A stretch of 64,000 nucleotides of DNA from an uncultured Bacteroides sp. (GCA_900555635.1 USLU01000006.1:73446-137445); one strand, 5' to 3'; positions 54,008-63,924 are shown, counted from the stretch's first letter. The notes: generated from the sequence alone by a model not told the origin. Translations and numbers: made by a program.

Positions 54008-55324
54008 ATGAAAAATACTCCTATCGAGCGTAAACTTATCGATGAAACCATCGAAAAATTCAATATAGCAGACTTTTCAAAGGCTACTATTCGCGAAGTA
54101 AAAGCCATTGCCGCCAAAGCTGAAGCAGAGTCGGGCGTGGAATTTATAAAAATGGAAATGGGTGTGCCCGGTCTGCCGCCTTCTGCTGTTGGCGTAGAAG
54201 CTGAAATCAAAGCGTTACAAAATGGCATTGCCAGCCTGTATCCAGATATCAACGGACTGCCCGAACTAAAAGCCGAAGCATCTCGCTTTATCAAAGCTTT
54301 TATTAATGTAGATGTAGCTCCGGAAGGTTGTGTACCTGTCACAGGTTCTATGCAGGGCACATTTGCCTCATTCCTCACTTGTTGCCAATGCGACGAGAAG
54401 AAAGATACCATTCTTTTTATTGACCCAGGATTCCCGGTACAGAAGCAGCAACTGGTGGTTATGGGACATAAGTTCGAAACATTCGACGTTTACGACTACC
54501 GTGGCGACAAGCTCAAAGAAAAACTGGAAAGTTACCTCAAAAAAGGAAACATCTCCGCTATTATCTATTCAAATCCTAATAATCCTAGTTGGATATGTCT
54601 TAAAGAAGAAGAATTGCGCATTATTGGCGAACTTGCCACTCAATATGATGTCATCGTACTGGAGGATCTCGCCTATTTTGCCATGGATTTCCGCCAAAAT
54701 CTAAGCAAACCGTTCGAGGCACCTTACCAACCTTCGGTAGCCAAATACACTGACCATTATGTATTGCTGATATCCGGCTCCAAAGCCTTCAGTTATGCAG
54801 GACAACGCATCGGTGTAAGCTGTATTTCTAACAAACTGTATCACCGTGCTTATGAAGGATTTAAAAAGCGCTACGGAGGCGGTACGTTCGGTACAGTATT
54901 TATTCATCGTGTGCTATATGCCCTCTCTTCGGGGACCAGCCACTCCGCACAATTCGCCCTTGCCGCTATGCTGAAAGCTGCTAATGACGGAAAATACAAC
55001 TTCCTCGACGAAGTGAAAGTGTATGGCGAACGCGCCCGCCGACTGAAAGATATCTTCTTGCAGTACGGTTTCCATCTGGTATACGATAACGACCTCGGTG
55101 AAGCTATTGCCGACGGTTTCTACTTCACCATCGGTTATCCGGGTATGACAAGTGGAGAACTTGCCAAGGAATTAATGTACTATGGTGTAAGTGCCATTTC
55201 ACTGATAACCACCGGAAGCCATCAAGAGGGATTACGTGCCTGCACCTCCTTTATCCAGGATCATCAATATGCCCAACTGGAAGAACGGATGGCCATTTTT
55301 GCAGAGAATCATCCAATAAAATAG
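54008..55324 (+). CDS. PLP-dependent class I/II aminotransferase
   Basis: 438 residues from ATG 54008 (MKNTPIERKLIDETIEKFNIADF). Fold-type I features: GVPGLPPSAVGVEAEI, ITSIYSNPNNPSWICL-type region (AIIYSNPNNPSW), VLEDLAYFAMDFR (PLP ring Asp region), LLISGSKAFSYAGQRIG with the Schiff-base Lys, and YGGGTFGTVF. It is a generic Bacteroidetes aminotransferase; amino acid substrate unknown. It is convergent with the SusD-like gene, 13 bases apart. Confidence 0.9.
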   Translation: MKNTPIERKLIDETIEKFNIADFSKATIREVKAIAAKAEAESGVEFIKMEMGVPGLPPSAVGVEAEIKALQNGIASLYPDINGLPELKAEASRFIKAFINVDVAPEGCVPVTGSMQGTFASFLTCCQCDEKKDTILFIDPGFPVQKQQLVVMGHKFETFDVYDYRGDKLKEKLESYLKKGNISAIIYSNPNNPSWICLKEEELRIIGELATQYDVIVLEDLAYFAMDFRQNLSKPFEAPYQPSVAKYTDHYVLLISGSKAFSYAGQRIGVSCISNKLYHRAYEGFKKRYGGGTFGTVFIHRVLYALSSGTSHSAQFALAAMLKAANDGKYNFLDEVKVYGERARRLKDIFLQYGFHLVYDNDLGEAIADGFYFTIGYPGMTSGELAKELMYYGVSAISLITTGSHQEGLRACTSFIQDHQYAQLEERMAIFAENHPIK

Positions 55325-55337
55325 AAACCAACACATT

Positions 55338-56918
55338 TTACCAATTCGTGCCGGTATCCCACCACAATCGGGTACCGGCATTATCTTTTCCACCCAATGC
55401 TGTCACCAATGCAGCATATTGTTCTGCATTCTCTGTTTTCAGTCCACCGGGAAAGTTCAAGCGCCGAATCATAGTTTCCGTATCGATACATCCCTCCTTA
55501 CTATGATTGAAGCGTACTGGAAACAAGCGGGGATAACCAGTCCTGCGTTGCTCCGCCCAAGCTTCACATCCCTCAGGAAACATAGATATCCATTTTTGAG
55601 TGATTATTTTCTCTAATTTTATTTCTTTATCTGCATTCTCATCCCAACGAGGTGATACTCGACATCGGGCTTTGATGTTGTTTTGGGCATCGTAAGTATC
55701 TAAGAAATCAGCAGGAAGACGGTCGCTGGCCAAATAATCATCGGGTTGTAAAATGCCATGTTGACGGAATGAAGTAATAATACCTTGCTCATAGCAGCTT
55801 TTTGGCGATTCACCTGTCCATCCACGCAAAGCAGCCTCGGCACGGAGAAACCAAATTTCGGCAGCAGTCATAAGAACGGCATCAGACAGTTGTGTAATTG
55901 TCAATTTAGACAATGTATTGTAGAAGTTATGTGCAAAACAAGTTCCTTGACGAATACCACGATATTCTCCTATAAAGGCTTCATTTTGACATGTTTTAAA
56001 ATAAAGTTCACGTCGAGGGTCTTCGTAACCATTCAGGATGGATTCCATCGGTGCACTCATGTAGGCTTCATTCCAAACCAAATTGATTTCTCCCAACGGA
56101 TTGGTGTAACCGCTTGTTGTGCAGACTGCCACCAGTTCATCGGCATCCTGTAACACACCATATTCATTGTTCAGAGCTTTCAGAAATTCAGCCTTCGCTT
56201 TCTCTGGTTCGACAACAGCCATACGCATAGCAAGACGCATCCGTAATGAATTGGCAAACTTTATCCACGAAGCGTATTCACCATCCAGCAAAATATCGAA
56301 GCGGGCAAATTCGGATGCTTCATCATGTTCGTCAATGTATTTGGAGAGAACTGTTACCGCAGTGTCCAACTCACAGAAAAAAGCATTATAAACAGCTTGC
56401 TGGGTATCGGGCATATACCGACCTTGGGGATCGGCAAAACAGCTATATACAATAGGTCCGTAGTAATCGGAGACACGGTGCATCACTTCTGCTTTCAGTA
56501 TCTTGGTAATGCCGAAAAAAGCGGGCATACGTTCGCGTGTCGCATTCTCCGATTGATATATTTGTGGAAAAATGTATTCATAGGTATGAGTCCACATTGC
56601 ACTGGTCCAACCATCCTGCAAATTATAGTCAGAATTGTTCGAACTGCCGTTCAACGGTTTAGCATCGTGCATATATCCGCTGAACATATCCGCATTCAGG
56701 TTTTGGGTCATCTGAAAAGGCCAGTTCTTGCCTTTACCATAGTCGTAATTAAAGTAGATGCCTTGCTGAATAATACCGATACGAATACCATGCTCATTAT
56801 AATCAGCCTGAAGATCTTTGTCAGTCACGCCAGACTGGTCTGTATTGATATCCCTGAAACCGCCCGTACAAGAAAGAAGTACGAATATTAAGCCTGCCAA
56901 TCCTATTATATGTTTCAT
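55338..56918 (-). CDS. SusD/RagB-like outer-membrane nutrient-binding lipoprotein
   Basis: 526 residues. The lipoprotein signal peptide ends LIFVLLSC, with Cys17 to be lipidated. Helical SusD-family regions follow: WTSAMWTHTYEYIFPQIYQ, AEVMHRVSDYYGPIVYS, FANSLRMRLAMRMAVVEPEKA, and MTAAEIWFLRAEAALRGW near residue 370 (TPR region). The pattern fits the SusD-like_2 subgroup. It caps the TonB-dependent channel encoded directly upstream (gap 16 bases) to capture a ligand. No glycoside hydrolase gene is linked, so the ligand may not be a polysaccharide. Confidence 0.93.
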   Translation of the reverse strand: MKHIIGLAGLIFVLLSCTGGFRDINTDQSGVTDKDLQADYNEHGIRIGIIQQGIYFNYDYGKGKNWPFQMTQNLNADMFSGYMHDAKPLNGSSNNSDYNLQDGWTSAMWTHTYEYIFPQIYQSENATRERMPAFFGITKILKAEVMHRVSDYYGPIVYSCFADPQGRYMPDTQQAVYNAFFCELDTAVTVLSKYIDEHDEASEFARFDILLDGEYASWIKFANSLRMRLAMRMAVVEPEKAKAEFLKALNNEYGVLQDADELVAVCTTSGYTNPLGEINLVWNEAYMSAPMESILNGYEDPRRELYFKTCQNEAFIGEYRGIRQGTCFAHNFYNTLSKLTITQLSDAVLMTAAEIWFLRAEAALRGWTGESPKSCYEQGIITSFRQHGILQPDDYLASDRLPADFLDTYDAQNNIKARCRVSPRWDENADKEIKLEKIITQKWISMFPEGCEAWAEQRRTGYPRLFPVRFNHSKEGCIDTETMIRRLNFPGGLKTENAEQYAALVTALGGKDNAGTRLWWDTGTNW

Positions 56919-56934
56919 ATCATTTATCCCTCAA

Positions 56935-59900
56935 TTAAAATTCACACTTTAATGAAAAGCCCCAACTACGGGTTGTAGGCATACCATAAACTTCAATCCC
57001 TTGATTGTCATTACCCGTAGATAGTATCAGATCCGGATCGAACGGTGCTTTCTTATGGATGAAAAACAAGTTGCGCCCTGTGAATGAGAGTTGTACTTTT
57101 TTGAGTACATGCGTTTTTGCAACCCATGAAACGGGAAGTTGATAAGCCAAAGATAGCTCGCGCAAACGAATATTGGTAGCATCGTACATATAATACTCTG
57201 TTACTCCGGCACGTCCTCCTACTACATTTTTATAGAAACCTTTGACATTATCTATACGTTGACCTTCGAGCACCACATAGCCTTTATCTCTTGCACTTGC
57301 CGTAAATTCAGAAACTCCATACATATCCATATCTGCCTGCGTTTGAGAGAGTATTTCTCCTCCGTAGCGACAATCTATCAAAAAATAAAGTGAAAAGTCT
57401 TTGTAGGACAACAGGTGACTCCAACCAAGCATGAACTTCGGGTTGGCATTTCCTACTTTGATTGTATTACCGTCTCCTTCGACCAAAGGCAGATCTTTAT
57501 AATCTCCTTCTGTACCATACACTATGTTTCCGGCATCATCTCTCACAAAGGCTTTTCCATAAATATCTCCAATAGAACCGCCTTTTACCAATTTCATGGC
57601 GTAACTTGAAGAGAAACTTGTAGGACCATAAACAAATTCCTTCAATGCTTCGTGAAGAGAAATAATCTTGTTTCTATTAGAAGAAAAATTGAGATCAGTT
57701 TTCCACTTAAAGCCCGTTGTCAGTACAGGTACCGCATCGAGAGATACCTCCCACCCCCTATTTTGTATATTACCAGCATTCACATAACGGTAGGCATATT
57801 TATCTCCCGAAAGTGTAGGCAATTTAAAAAATTGATTATGAGTATTCGTTTTGTAAAAAGTAGCATTCAGCCCGATTCGTCCTTTCAGGAAACGTGCCTC
57901 GATACCTGCTTCAACCGAATTTGTCATTTCCGGTTCCATGTCTTTAAATGGAGCGGCATCACTTGCCATATATTCTCCACCGGCGGTAATATGGGCCGAA
58001 GGATTAGTAATGAACATTGGAATGTCATTACCTACCATGCTGTAAGCACCACGTACCTTGGCCAATGAAATCCATTCGGGCAACGTCACCAGTTTATTCA
58101 GGAGCACAGAGGCTCCTACCGAAGGATAGAAGAAACCGCATTTTTCATGAGCGGTATATGCCAATGTCGACGACCAGTCATTGCGTGCCGTAAGATCTAC
58201 ATAAATGCCTTCTTTATACCCTACCTGCACTGTTGCAAATAGGGATTGCAGTTGACGGCGTGCATCTATTCTCTGGTCGAGTGCGGCGGAACCGTTCATA
58301 ATGATATTTGCCAAATTAAAAACATTGGCATATTTTAAAGAAGCAGTTTTTGAGTCATAACGGATGGAGTTCACTGTTTTATCATTGATGCTGACCCCCA
58401 AAGTGCCATCTACAGAAAATGCGTTCCATTGCTTTTTCATCATCATCATAAGGTCTCCGTAGTATTGGGTTTCCTGATAATCCATTTCTATATAACGCCC
58501 GTTAGCACCTGCCAATGCCGGAGCAGTAGAAGCATAGAATTTCTGACGGACTTTATCGCTTATATAATCAGCATTCCCTCTTGCCTGCAAGTCCATCCAG
58601 CTATTCACTTTCAGACGGGCCGACAACGAGACAATGGCATGTACCCGAGTGTCCCGACTGGTAATACGGTTAGTAATCCAGTAAGGATTCTGCTCAAAGT
58701 CCTCATAAGCGGTATGCCAATTCTGTACATTCAAATTGCGGCTTTCGTCATAAATCTCAAAGTTATCTTTATAATAAGAAAGGTCTTCCCCACGCGGGAA
58801 ACGATAAAGACCGACTAGTGGATTCATATAAAAACCGCCCACAGTAGGCTTGTCTTTAGAAACTTGACGCATCAGGTTCACACTTCCATCGAGTTTCAGT
58901 CGGGAATCAAAAAAGAGCGAAGTTTCCCGGAAAGTAAGATTATGTTTGGACAAGCGGTTCTTTCCTATAATACCATGACCGGTTGTATTAGCATACGAAA
59001 AATAGTTCTGCAATTTCTCGTTACCGTGACTTATAGACAGTGAGGTAATCGAAGTAACTCCTGTTGAAAAGAAGTCTTTCAGGTTGTCGTAGTCGGGAAG
59101 ATCAGCACGCTCACCCCAACTATCTATTCCATCGCTTACACCGTATCGGTTCTGCATCTTCGGCAAGGAGAAAGCATTATCAAACATCAAACTGGTGGAG
59201 AATGAAATGCTGCGTTTCCCTTCCGCTTTACCTTTCTTTGTTGTAATCAATATCACTCCGTTGGCCGCCTGACTACCATAGAGGGCCGCCGCCGGAGCAC
59301 CTTTCAAGATACTGATACTCTCAATATCCTCCGGGTTCAGATTGGAGACACCATCTCCCCCATCACGATTTCCGGCATTAGCCGTACCACCAATTGCAGA
59401 ATAAGCTTGTTCGGAAGTAGAATTCAACATCGGCACACCATCAATTACATACAACGGCTGATTATCGCTTGCCACAGAACGGATTCCACGAATACTAACT
59501 TTGGCCGAAGCTCCCAGTCCTGAAGAGACCTGACTAACTTGCACGCCTGCCGATTTACCTGCCAATGAAGTCACTAGATTAGGCATTTTTACCCGGGTCA
59601 GTTCTTCGCTTTTAATCTGATCGGCAGCATAAGAGAGTGAATTTGCTTTCTTTTCTATACCTAAAGCAGTAATTACGACATTATCCAGAAGTACCGTATT
59701 CTCTCTTAATACGATTTTTAAAACCTTACTTCCTTTTATTGCCAACTCTTGGGAGATATAACCTATAAACGAAATATTCAATACCGCCTGATCTTCTACA
59801 AAAAGTTCAAATTTACCTTCAGTATCAGTAACAGTACCATTGGAAGTACCTTCTTCACGAACGGTTGCTCCTATCAGTGGTTCGCCCGATTCGTCAGTGA

Positions 59901-60033
59901 CAAAACCGGTTACTTTGATTGAGGACAATGGAACTTCCGAATGAAAAATAAATTTCTTAGAAGCAGCCTTAGAATTTGCCCAACTAATACAAAATAATAG
60001 TATAAGAATATAAAAAAAAAGAACTCGTTTCAT
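56935..60033 (-). CDS. SusC/RagA-like TonB-dependent outer-membrane transporter
   Basis: 1032 residues from ATG 60033 (MKRVLFFYILILLFC), which gives a proper signal peptide ending near NSKA; the 12 extra codons before it would cross the promoter. A carboxypeptidase-like regulatory domain lies at about 40-125 (VTGFVTDESGEPLIGATVREEGT). The plug follows with VVITALGIEKKANSLSYA, VSQVSSGLGASAKVSIRG, and PLYVIDGVPM. Then comes a 22-strand barrel ending in Phe (LKCEF). It imports ligands with TonB energy together with the SusD-like lipoprotein. No anti-sigma/sigma pair is adjacent. Confidence 0.94.
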   Translation of the reverse strand: MKRVLFFYILILLFCISWANSKAASKKFIFHSEVPLSSIKVTGFVTDESGEPLIGATVREEGTSNGTVTDTEGKFELFVEDQAVLNISFIGYISQELAIKGSKVLKIVLRENTVLLDNVVITALGIEKKANSLSYAADQIKSEELTRVKMPNLVTSLAGKSAGVQVSQVSSGLGASAKVSIRGIRSVASDNQPLYVIDGVPMLNSTSEQAYSAIGGTANAGNRDGGDGVSNLNPEDIESISILKGAPAAALYGSQAANGVILITTKKGKAEGKRSISFSTSLMFDNAFSLPKMQNRYGVSDGIDSWGERADLPDYDNLKDFFSTGVTSITSLSISHGNEKLQNYFSYANTTGHGIIGKNRLSKHNLTFRETSLFFDSRLKLDGSVNLMRQVSKDKPTVGGFYMNPLVGLYRFPRGEDLSYYKDNFEIYDESRNLNVQNWHTAYEDFEQNPYWITNRITSRDTRVHAIVSLSARLKVNSWMDLQARGNADYISDKVRQKFYASTAPALAGANGRYIEMDYQETQYYGDLMMMMKKQWNAFSVDGTLGVSINDKTVNSIRYDSKTASLKYANVFNLANIIMNGSAALDQRIDARRQLQSLFATVQVGYKEGIYVDLTARNDWSSTLAYTAHEKCGFFYPSVGASVLLNKLVTLPEWISLAKVRGAYSMVGNDIPMFITNPSAHITAGGEYMASDAAPFKDMEPEMTNSVEAGIEARFLKGRIGLNATFYKTNTHNQFFKLPTLSGDKYAYRYVNAGNIQNRGWEVSLDAVPVLTTGFKWKTDLNFSSNRNKIISLHEALKEFVYGPTSFSSSYAMKLVKGGSIGDIYGKAFVRDDAGNIVYGTEGDYKDLPLVEGDGNTIKVGNANPKFMLGWSHLLSYKDFSLYFLIDCRYGGEILSQTQADMDMYGVSEFTASARDKGYVVLEGQRIDNVKGFYKNVVGGRAGVTEYYMYDATNIRLRELSLAYQLPVSWVAKTHVLKKVQLSFTGRNLFFIHKKAPFDPDLILSTGNDNQGIEVYGMPTTRSWGFSLKCEF

Positions 60034-60056
60034 CGTATATATGTGCCTTGAAGTTG

Positions 60057-60087
60057 CAAATTTATGCAATTACTTCGAATTATAAAA
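60057..60087 (-). promoter_or_regulatory. Promoter of the susCD-like operon
   Basis: On the minus strand TTTT (60087-60084), 19 bases, then TAAATTTG (60064-60057). The -7 box is a full TAnnTTTG match. A start near 60050 leaves a leader of only about 17 nt before ATG 60033. Confidence 0.5.
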
Positions 60088-60172
60088 CTTAAATATCCGA
60101 GAATGCTATTTTTTTATTGTAAAAACCCCTAGTATTATTTGCCTTCTAACGATTTATTTGTATATTAGGGGC

Positions 60173-60766
60173 ATGTATAGTAATGCTGACATATTCAAAA
60201 TAGAAACTAATCATGTAGTTCCTTCGCGCGGAAAGGTCTTAATTTCCGAGCCATTTTTGTGTGACCAGACATTTGGCCGTTCAGTCGTTCTGCTGGTAGA
60301 TCATAGTAAAGACGGAACAATGGGGCTCATTCTCAATAAATCCATACCCTTATTCCTGAACGATGTATTACAGGGATTCAGTTACTCCGAAAATATTCCT
60401 ATATATAAAGGTGGACCGCTCAGTACGGATACGCTGTTCTACTTACATACATTCGAACATATATCGGGATCTCTGCCTATTTCCAAAGGGCTTTATCTGA
60501 ATGGAGATTTTGACGCCATCAAAGAATACCTGATACAAGGAAACCCGGTCAAAGGTAAAATCCGGTTCTTCCTAGGTTATTCCGGTTGGGAACACAAGCA
60601 ATTAAGTCAGGAAATTGAAGAAAACACTTGGCTAGTGGGTAAGATGAACATTGATTCTATGTTGGATGAAAAATCCAGTTCGAATCTTTGGAAAAATGCG
60701 CTCGGCAACTTGGGAAGCAAATATGAGATATGGTCGCGCTTCCCACAGATACCTACACTTAATTAA
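60173..60766 (+). CDS. YqgE/AlgH family protein
   Basis: 197 residues from ATG 60173, preceded by AGGGG; the TTG at 60158 adds five unlikely residues. Family patterns: PSRGKVLISEPFLCDQTFGRSVVLLVDH, GTMGLILNKSI, YKGGPLSTDTLFYLHT, IRFFLGYSGWEHKQLSQEIEENTWL. The fold is known but the function is not settled; bacterial homologues lie next to yqgF or recR-type genes. Its end overlaps the end of the convergent GNAT gene by eight bases. Confidence 0.93.
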   Translation: MYSNADIFKIETNHVVPSRGKVLISEPFLCDQTFGRSVVLLVDHSKDGTMGLILNKSIPLFLNDVLQGFSYSENIPIYKGGPLSTDTLFYLHTFEHISGSLPISKGLYLNGDFDAIKEYLIQGNPVKGKIRFFLGYSGWEHKQLSQEIEENTWLVGKMNIDSMLDEKSSSNLWKNALGNLGSKYEIWSRFPQIPTLN

Positions 60767-61313
60767 CCGGTCGAAGACGTTGTAGTAATACGACGTCTTT
60801 ATATTTTCCACTTACACACCACCATTCCTTGAGTAAACCACACTCTGTAAAACCACAAGATTTGAAAAGCCGCAAACTCGATATATTATCTACGGCAACA
60901 TGGGCATTCAGTTGTTTCAGGAACAGAAACCGAAAGGTATATTCGCACATCAGCTCTAAAGCCTCTTTCGCAAATCCGTTACCTTGGAACTCACTCAGTA
61001 TGGCTATGCCGATTTCTCCACGTGCATGCATTGGGGCAAAGTCCGTTACATCAATAGTCCCTACCACCTTATCATCTTCACGGCGTACAATCATCATGCG
61101 CAGCTGGCGATCGGCAAACATATCACTTTGAGAGTTTTCAATATATTGCTTCAGGACAAATTTAGAGTAAGGAACATTAAAATTAGTAACATCCCAAGTT
61201 TGGGGATCATTCTCCATAGCGTACAGAACTTCCAAGTCCTCGGGTTCCATAGCACGGAGACGCAAACGCTCACTTACAAAGTATGAGTTATTCATTTTCG
61301 AATCAAATTTCAT
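60759..61313 (-). CDS. GNAT-family N-acetyltransferase (RimJ/RimL-like)
   Basis: 184 residues. SERLRLRAMEPEDLEVLYAMENDPQTW is the typical Acetyltransf_3 start; GEIGIAILSEFQGNGFAKEALELMCEY carries the acetyl-CoA loop (QGNGFAKEA); LNAHVAVDNISSLRLFKSCGFTECG follows. Target unknown. It directly abuts the preceding membrane-protein gene and is third in an operon behind recR. Confidence 0.92.
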   Translation of the reverse strand: MKFDSKMNNSYFVSERLRLRAMEPEDLEVLYAMENDPQTWDVTNFNVPYSKFVLKQYIENSQSDMFADRQLRMMIVRREDDKVVGTIDVTDFAPMHARGEIGIAILSEFQGNGFAKEALELMCEYTFRFLFLKQLNAHVAVDNISSLRLFKSCGFTECGLLKEWWCVSGKYKDVVLLQRLRPVN

Positions 61314-61766
61314 TTATTCTTCATTACTGATATGCAGTTCCCTGCGCAGACGTGTTTCACTAGGATAGCAAAACAGGGAGGCAGTCAGGGATATTAGGGC
61401 ACAAAGTAATCCTTTATTACTCAACATCATATAATAGGTAAGAAAACCCGCCAGAAGGGGCATAACCAGTATAGCCAATCGTATTCCACTCCAGAAGAAA
61501 TAAAGACGGAGTGCTTGAAGAATATCCACATTATCTATCTTTTTAGCGAGTATCCACGAAAATAACTTTAACGAAACAGGAATACATACGGCCACTAAAA
61601 GGATGGTAATGGTCTCTGCCAAATAGGTAACACGTACATCGTCTGCATACATCCCTACCCAATCTCCTCCAGACTCTCCAAGAATCACAAGAAAAATAGG
61701 CAGCAACCAAAAATAGCCGAAAATAGTCTTTAGTCGAGCATTGACTTTTTTTATTTGTTCTTCCAT
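61314..61766 (-). CDS. Small membrane protein of unknown function
   Basis: 150 residues with four hydrophobic segments (about 18-32, 50-72, 90-112, 118-135), charged ends and no recognisable motif. The N-terminus is EEQIKKVNARLKTIFGYFWLLPIF. It lies between recR and a GNAT gene with gaps of 23 and 0 bases, so it is cotranscribed. Function unknown. Confidence 0.8.
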   Translation of the reverse strand: MEEQIKKVNARLKTIFGYFWLLPIFLVILGESGGDWVGMYADDVRVTYLAETITILLVAVCIPVSLKLFSWILAKKIDNVDILQALRLYFFWSGIRLAILVMPLLAGFLTYYMMLSNKGLLCALISLTASLFCYPSETRLRRELHISNEE

Positions 61767-61789
61767 TTATTGAATCGAATATTACTAAA

Positions 61790-62407
61790 TTAAACGGTGC
61801 CGGTAAACAGAGTACGGTTAACGATACTGCGTCCTAAGGTAACTTCATCGGCATATTCCAGTTCGTCGCCTACCGAAATACCACGGGCTATGATGGAAAG
61901 TTTGACCCCCATCTTTTCCAACTTACGATAAATATAAAAGTTAGTGGTATCGCCTTCCATTGTTGTACTCAAAGCAAGAATAACTTCTTTGATACCTCCA
62001 CCGGATACACGCTGCACCAAGCTTTCAATCTGCAAGTCACCGGGACCGATACCATCCATCGGAGATATTACCCCGCCTAATACATGATATAATCCGCGAA
62101 ACTGCTGGGTGGCTTCCACCGCCATTACGTCACGAATATTCTCTACTACGCAGATAGACGAAGCATCCCGTTGGGGATTGGAACAAATACGGCATGTCTC
62201 CGTGTCTGAGATGTTATGGCAAACTTTGCAATATTTCACTTCATGTTTCAACGTAACAATAGCATTGCCAAAAGCTTCTACCACAGCTGTATCCTGACGC
62301 AACAAATGTAGCACCAACCGCATTGCAGTCTTCCGTCCTATTCCGGGTAACTTAGCAAACTCACTTACAGCTTTTTCTAATAATATAGAAGGATATTGTC
62401 CATTCAT
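61790..62407 (-). CDS. recR: Recombination mediator RecR
   Basis: 205 residues, normal length. Helix-hairpin-helix LPGIGRKTAMRLVLHLL near residue 20, a C4 zinc finger (CKVCHNISDTETCRIC) near 57-72, a Toprim domain with ICVVENIRDVMAVE and ALSTTMEGDTTNFYI, and the RecR C-terminus DELEYADEVTLGRSIVNR. RecR acts with RecO, and in many species RecF, to load RecA on single-stranded gaps. It is first in a three-gene unit. Confidence 0.97.
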   Translation of the reverse strand: MNGQYPSILLEKAVSEFAKLPGIGRKTAMRLVLHLLRQDTAVVEAFGNAIVTLKHEVKYCKVCHNISDTETCRICSNPQRDASSICVVENIRDVMAVEATQQFRGLYHVLGGVISPMDGIGPGDLQIESLVQRVSGGGIKEVILALSTTMEGDTTNFYIYRKLEKMGVKLSIIARGISVGDELEYADEVTLGRSIVNRTLFTGTV

Positions 62408-62431
62408 ACTTTAAATTCTCCTATTGAGCGG

Positions 62432-62462
62432 CAAAGATAATGCAAACCGAGAGTAGAATAAA
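62432..62462 (-). promoter_or_regulatory. Promoter of the recR operon
   Basis: On the minus strand TTTA (62462-62459), 19 bases, then TATCTTTG (62439-62432). The -7 box is a full match; start near 62425, leader about 18 nt. Confidence 0.6.
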
Positions 62463-62576
62463 ATGAACTTGTTCATTTTTTATGCCGAGGTGCAGCTTAT
62501 CTTCGCTTTTGAAGCAAAGATAATGTAAAGATAAACAGAATTCCGCATTATGAATGATGTTTTTTGAAATTAGTGT

Positions 62577-62584
62577 TACCTTTG
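62577..62584 (+). promoter_or_regulatory. -7 box for engB
   Basis: TACCTTTG matches TAnnTTTG, 67 bases before the engB ATG. No clear -33 element at the right distance. Confidence 0.45.
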
Positions 62585-62651
62585 CACAGGTTATGAAATG
62601 CCATTTTCATTATCCCATAGTGTATAATTAACTCTAAAACAAGTTGTTTAA

Positions 62652-63257
62652 ATGGAAATATCAAACGCTGAATTCGTCATCAGTAATACGGATGTGAAGA
62701 AATGTCCTCCGGGAACTTTCCCTGAATATGCCTTCATAGGACGCTCCAACGTAGGAAAATCCAGTCTTATCAATATGCTGACAGGACGCAAAGGACTTGC
62801 CATGACCTCTGCTACTCCCGGAAAGACCATGCTCATCAACCACTTTCTTATCAACAAAAGTTGGTATATCGTGGACCTTCCCGGTTACGGTTATGCAAGA
62901 CGCGGGCTAAAAGGTCAGAAGCAGATAAAAAATATTATTGAAAGCTATATTCTTCAGCGTGAACAGATGACCAACCTTTTCCTGCTTATTGACAGCCGGC
63001 TGGAACCGCAACCCATCGATATGGATTTTATTGAGTGGTTAGGCGACCATGGCGTCCCATTTGCCATTGTCTTTACCAAAGCGGACAAGCTGAAAGGTGG
63101 CAGGCTGAACAACAACATCAACCAATATATCAAAAAGCTGCACGAACAATGGGAAGAGCTTCCTCCCTACTTCGTCACTTCGTCTGATAACCGAATGGGA
63201 CGCAATGAGTTATTAAACTACATTGAGAATATTAATAAAGAACTAAACCAATTATAA
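62652..63257 (+). CDS. engB: Ribosome-biogenesis GTPase EngB (YihA/YsxC)
   Basis: 201 residues. GTPase motifs: G1 GRSNVGKSSLIN near residue 31, G2/Thr region ATPGKTMLIN, G3 DLPGYG, G4 TKAD, G5 TSS. EngB helps assemble the large ribosomal subunit and is essential in many bacteria. It precedes the DUF4923-like gene by nine bases and shares its terminator. Confidence 0.96.
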   Translation: MEISNAEFVISNTDVKKCPPGTFPEYAFIGRSNVGKSSLINMLTGRKGLAMTSATPGKTMLINHFLINKSWYIVDLPGYGYARRGLKGQKQIKNIIESYILQREQMTNLFLLIDSRLEPQPIDMDFIEWLGDHGVPFAIVFTKADKLKGGRLNNNINQYIKKLHEQWEELPPYFVTSSDNRMGRNELLNYIENINKELNQL

Positions 63258-63266
63258 AGTAACTGT

Positions 63267-63863
63267 ATGAAGAAATTCATTTTTTGGCAGCTATTCATTG
63301 CTGCATTATTGATGACTAACCCTAGTCAGGCACAATCTTTGAAAGATTTATTCAACAAAGAAAACATTGAAAAAGCCGTTAGCTCTGTTACAGGAAAAGG
63401 CAAAGTAGAAATGACGGGTACCTGGTCTTACAAAGGTTCGGCCATCGAATTTGAATCTGATAACTTGCTACAAAAAGCAGGAGGAACCGTTGCCGCTACT
63501 GCCGCCGAAAAGAAACTGGACGAACAACTTTCTAAGATTGGTATCAAAGCCGGGCAAATGTCTTTCACCTTCAATGCCGATAGCACTTTCAGTGCCAAAG
63601 TAGGACAAAAAACGATGAAAGGTAGTTATTCTTATAACGCCTCTACGCATAAAGTAAACCTCAAATTCGCCAAACTAATAGGTATGAACGCGAAGGTAAA
63701 CAGTACTTCTTCCACTATGGACCTACTATTCGAATCAGATAAATTACTAAAACTAATCACTTTCCTTTCCAGCAAAACCAGTAATGCGACTCTAAAAACC
63801 ATCGGTACATTAGCCGATAGTTATGACGGAATGATGTTAGGATTCTCCTTACAAAAACAATAG
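63267..63863 (+). CDS. DUF4923-like secreted protein (lipocalin-like)
   Basis: 198 residues. Signal peptide of about 23 residues ending SQA. The mature part has SLKDLFNKENIEKAVSSVTG, then MTGTWSYKGSAIEFESDNLLQKAGG and FTFNADSTFSAKVGQKTMKGSYSYN, alternating strands that suggest a beta-barrel such as a lipocalin. The pattern fits a DUF common in Bacteroides periplasmic proteins. Function unknown. It follows engB closely. Confidence 0.88.
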   Translation: MKKFIFWQLFIAALLMTNPSQAQSLKDLFNKENIEKAVSSVTGKGKVEMTGTWSYKGSAIEFESDNLLQKAGGTVAATAAEKKLDEQLSKIGIKAGQMSFTFNADSTFSAKVGQKTMKGSYSYNASTHKVNLKFAKLIGMNAKVNSTSSTMDLLFESDKLLKLITFLSSKTSNATLKTIGTLADSYDGMMLGFSLQKQ

Positions 63864-63880
63864 TACTATATAAAATGAAG

Positions 63881-63924
63881 AAAAGCCCCGTAAGCAAACT
63901 GCCTACGGGGCTTTTCTTTGTTTT
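63881..63924. terminator. Bidirectional terminator between the engB unit and tRNA-Gly
   Basis: AAAAGCCCCGTA and TACGGGGCTTTT (63881-63892 and 63904-63915) form a 12-bp stem with an 11-base loop. CTTTGTTTT follows on the plus strand and CTTCATTTT on the minus strand, so it can end both converging units. Confidence 0.9.
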
